From contig JAITGZ010000078.1 in assembly GCA_031280335.1 (NCBI GenBank), positions 1-6,269 of the forward strand: a stretch of 6,269 nucleotides of DNA. The letters are read 5' to 3'. This document shows, piece by piece, positions 4,561-6,269 of this stretch. How positions within the stretch are numbered: the stretch's first letter is position 1; each line of letters opens with the position of its first letter. The stretch is from Deltaproteobacteria bacterium (GTDB lineage Bacteria; Desulfobacterota; Desulfovibrionia; Desulfovibrionales; Desulfovibrionaceae). Both the position numbers and the translations under genes were made by a program. Below the pieces are notes generated by a model, which saw only the letters and a program-made list of their open reading frames with translations, did not search any database and was not told where the DNA came from.

Positions 4561-6269
4561 CTGGGCCGCGCCATAAAAAGCTTATATCCGCACTGGCCTG
4601 CGCTGCTTCTGCGTCAGCTTGTTCTGCTGGCCGCCCTGTCCGGGGTTTTTGCCTCCAGGCATCCCTGGCCGGGCGTACTGGCCTGCCTGCTCCTGCTTTT
4701 GCATCAGCATGAACGTCTTGGGCGTATAAGGCCCTTTTCGGCGCGGGCCGCGTTTCTGGCCCTGCTGCTACTGGCCTTTGGCTGCGGCTGGTTATATGCG
4801 GATCTGCGCGCCCCGCGTCAGCCGGAAATGCCGGAATGGATGACGGCCGCTCCGGGGCGGTCACAGCCTGGAGCATATGCCGGACGGAATGAGACGGCCG
4901 CTTCGGGGGTGCCGCAAAACAACGCCGCCTTGTGGGCGGCGGCGGATAATGCCGGGGAGACGCCGGAAGCCTCCGCTTCCAGACCCGCCGTGCGCCTGCG
5001 GGCCAGGGTACATTCTGTGCAGGGGCGGGCGGAGGGCAATCTGCGCCTTATTCTTGAAGACCTTCGCCCGGCGGAAGGCGCTCCGGCCGATGCCTTTGCC
5101 GGGCGGGCGATCTTTACCTGGCGCGAGCCGCCCACGCCTGAAGGGGGCAGGCCATCCAAAGCGGAAAAAGCTGTTGCGCGGGCGGGTTTCCGACTGCCCC
5201 GCCGCCCGGTGGCCGGGGATACCCTGGAGATGGATCTGCGTCTGCGGGAAATCCACGGGTTGAGCAATCCCGGCCTGTGGAATGTGGAAGATTACTGGGC
5301 CGGGCGCGGGGTATGGCTGCGCGCCTGGGCGGAAGGGGACGCGCCCAGGGCGGAACTGAAAGCAACGGAAGGTTTCGGCGGCCCGTCGCTGTGGCGTGAG
5401 CGTCTGCGTCTTAAAACCCTTGCCGCCCTGCCTCTGGATGAACAGGGGGCGCTCCGGCCGGGGGCCGAATTGATTCCGGCCCTGCTTTTTGGGGATCAAT
5501 ACCTTGTGCGCCATAGCGATCTGGAGCTTGTGTCCCGTTCCACCCTGGCGCACAGTCTGGCCCTTTCCGGCTTGCATCTGGGCTATGCCGCAGCCCTGGG
5601 CTACCTTGCCGTCCGCCTGCTTTACCGCCTGCGCCCCCGGCTGGCGGAGCGCCTGCCCCGGACCAAGGCCGCTGTCCTGGCCGGCATGGTTCCGGCCCTG
5701 TTCTATCTGTGGCTGGGCGCGTCCGCGTATTCTTTGCTGCGCTCCTTCCTCATGCTGGCCTTTATAGGTTTTCTATTTTTCCGCAACCGCAGGCCCCAGC
5801 TCATGGACGCCCTGTGCGCCGTTCTGGGCGTGATTACCCTGGCCGGCCCCGAAGCCCTGTTTGAACTCAGCCTGCAGCTCTCCGCCGCCTGCATAGCCGT
5901 GATCAGCCTGGCCCTGCCCCTTAACCGGGCCTTGCTCGCCCGTCTGGGCGCCATGTTCCGAAAGCGCCGCCCGGCGGAAGGCTACGCGGAATTTTACCCC
6001 CCTCCGCCCGGTCGGGGGCAAAAGCTCTTTTACACTGCTGCGCGCGGCCTGGGTATGCTCCTGCTCACCAGTCTGTCCATACAGCTGGCCCTGGCCCCCC
6101 TGCTCATAAAATCCTTCGGGTTCTTCGGTCTGGCCCTGCCCCTTAACCTCATCTGGCTGCCCGTCCTGGGCTTTCTGGCGCTGCCCCTCTGTTTTGCCGG
6201 CCTGGCTGCGGCAGCCTTGCAGCTGGAAGGTCTGGCTCAGGCGCTCTTTTACCTGGCCTCCCTGCCTTG
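4561..6269 (+). CDS. comEC: ComEC/Rec2-family DNA internalisation channel protein, 3' end outside window; start uncertain
   Basis: An uninterrupted frame runs from the stop at 4531-4533 to the window end (about 569 codons from 4561). Three N-terminal hydrophobic segments lie at about 4600-4653, 4666-4701 and 4747-4800. After an Ala/Gly/Pro-rich linker, an OB-fold-like soluble domain (DUF4131 type) spans about 4981-5340, ending with SNPGLWNVEDYWAGRGVWLRAW. The competence domain starts near IPALLFGDQ (5473-5499) and has the diagnostic LAHSLALSGLHLG (5545-5583), then repeated transmembrane helices to the end. In the family, this inner-membrane protein passes single-stranded DNA into the cytoplasm; many members have a C-terminal metallo-beta-lactamase-like domain, which would lie beyond this window. 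No ATG, GTG or TTG exists in frame before the first membrane segment. CTG 4561 is a provisional start, TTG 4699 would cut into the second segment, and ATG 4828 would remove all three. A frameshift from ATG 4535 is the alternative. Natural competence cannot be inferred from this gene alone. Confidence 0.88.
   Translation, partial: MGRAIKSLYPHWPALLLRQLVLLAALSGVFASRHPWPGVLACLLLLLHQHERLGRIRPFSARAAFLALLLLAFGCGWLYADLRAPRQPEMPEWMTAAPGRSQPGAYAGRNETAASGVPQNNAALWAAADNAGETPEASASRPAVRLRARVHSVQGRAEGNLRLILEDLRPAEGAPADAFAGRAIFTWREPPTPEGGRPSKAEKAVARAGFRLPRRPVAGDTLEMDLRLREIHGLSNPGLWNVEDYWAGRGVWLRAWAEGDAPRAELKATEGFGGPSLWRERLRLKTLAALPLDEQGALRPGAELIPALLFGDQYLVRHSDLELVSRSTLAHSLALSGLHLGYAAALGYLAVRLLYRLRPRLAERLPRTKAAVLAGMVPALFYLWLGASAYSLLRSFLMLAFIGFLFFRNRRPQLMDALCAVLGVITLAGPEALFELSLQLSAACIAVISLALPLNRALLARLGAMFRKRRPAEGYAEFYPPPPGRGQKLFYTAARGLGMLLLTSLSIQLALAPLLIKSFGFFGLALPLNLIWLPVLGFLALPLCFAGLAAAALQLEGLAQALFYLASLP

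Noticed and set aside
4861..5577. Minus-strand open frame of 238 codons and plus-strand frames opposite or within comEC
   Set aside because: The frame that reads ComEC is open throughout and carries its diagnostic SGLH region; the others give arginine/proline-rich sequences without motifs.

Overview
This window looks like chromosomal DNA from a GC-rich Gram-negative bacterium, probably a Desulfovibrio-like member of the Desulfobacterota. That placement is inferred from overall protein style, gene mix and base composition, not from a database search. All recognised genes lie on the + strand, tightly packed, with no mobile element, CRISPR array, tRNA or rRNA.

Layout: (1) positions 1-277 hold the 3' end of a Fur-family metal-responsive repressor gene. 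(2) After 9 nt comes a complete ATPase gene of the peptide/nickel ABC importer family (DppF/OppF/NikE type, 287-1258), carrying the C-terminal cysteine motif of that family. (3) A 188-nt gap contains a plausible sigma70 promoter and a GC-rich leader that can fold extensively ahead of rpsB. (4) rpsB (ribosomal protein S2, 1447-2256) and tsf (EF-Ts, 2258-3118) are one base apart, each with a good Shine-Dalgarno sequence. (5) A 77-nt gap contains a perfect 15-bp inverted repeat. (6) murA (UDP-GlcNAc enolpyruvyl transferase, 3196-4458) follows. (7) A gap of about 100 nt leads to a 3'-truncated comEC/rec2 DNA-uptake channel gene running off the window. It has no conventional start codon in the frame that encodes its N-terminal membrane segments.

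The centre is a housekeeping block: S2 and EF-Ts serve translation and MurA commits UDP-GlcNAc to peptidoglycan synthesis. The left end is a metal- or peptide-transport unit and the right end is a competence gene. I see no clear novel multi-gene system. The signals most worth a second look are non-coding. They are the rpsB leader (a 9-bp long-range stem enclosing two hairpins, plus a pairing that reaches the bases beside the ribosome binding site), the tsf-murA hairpin with a mutually exclusive alternative fold, and the unresolved start of comEC.
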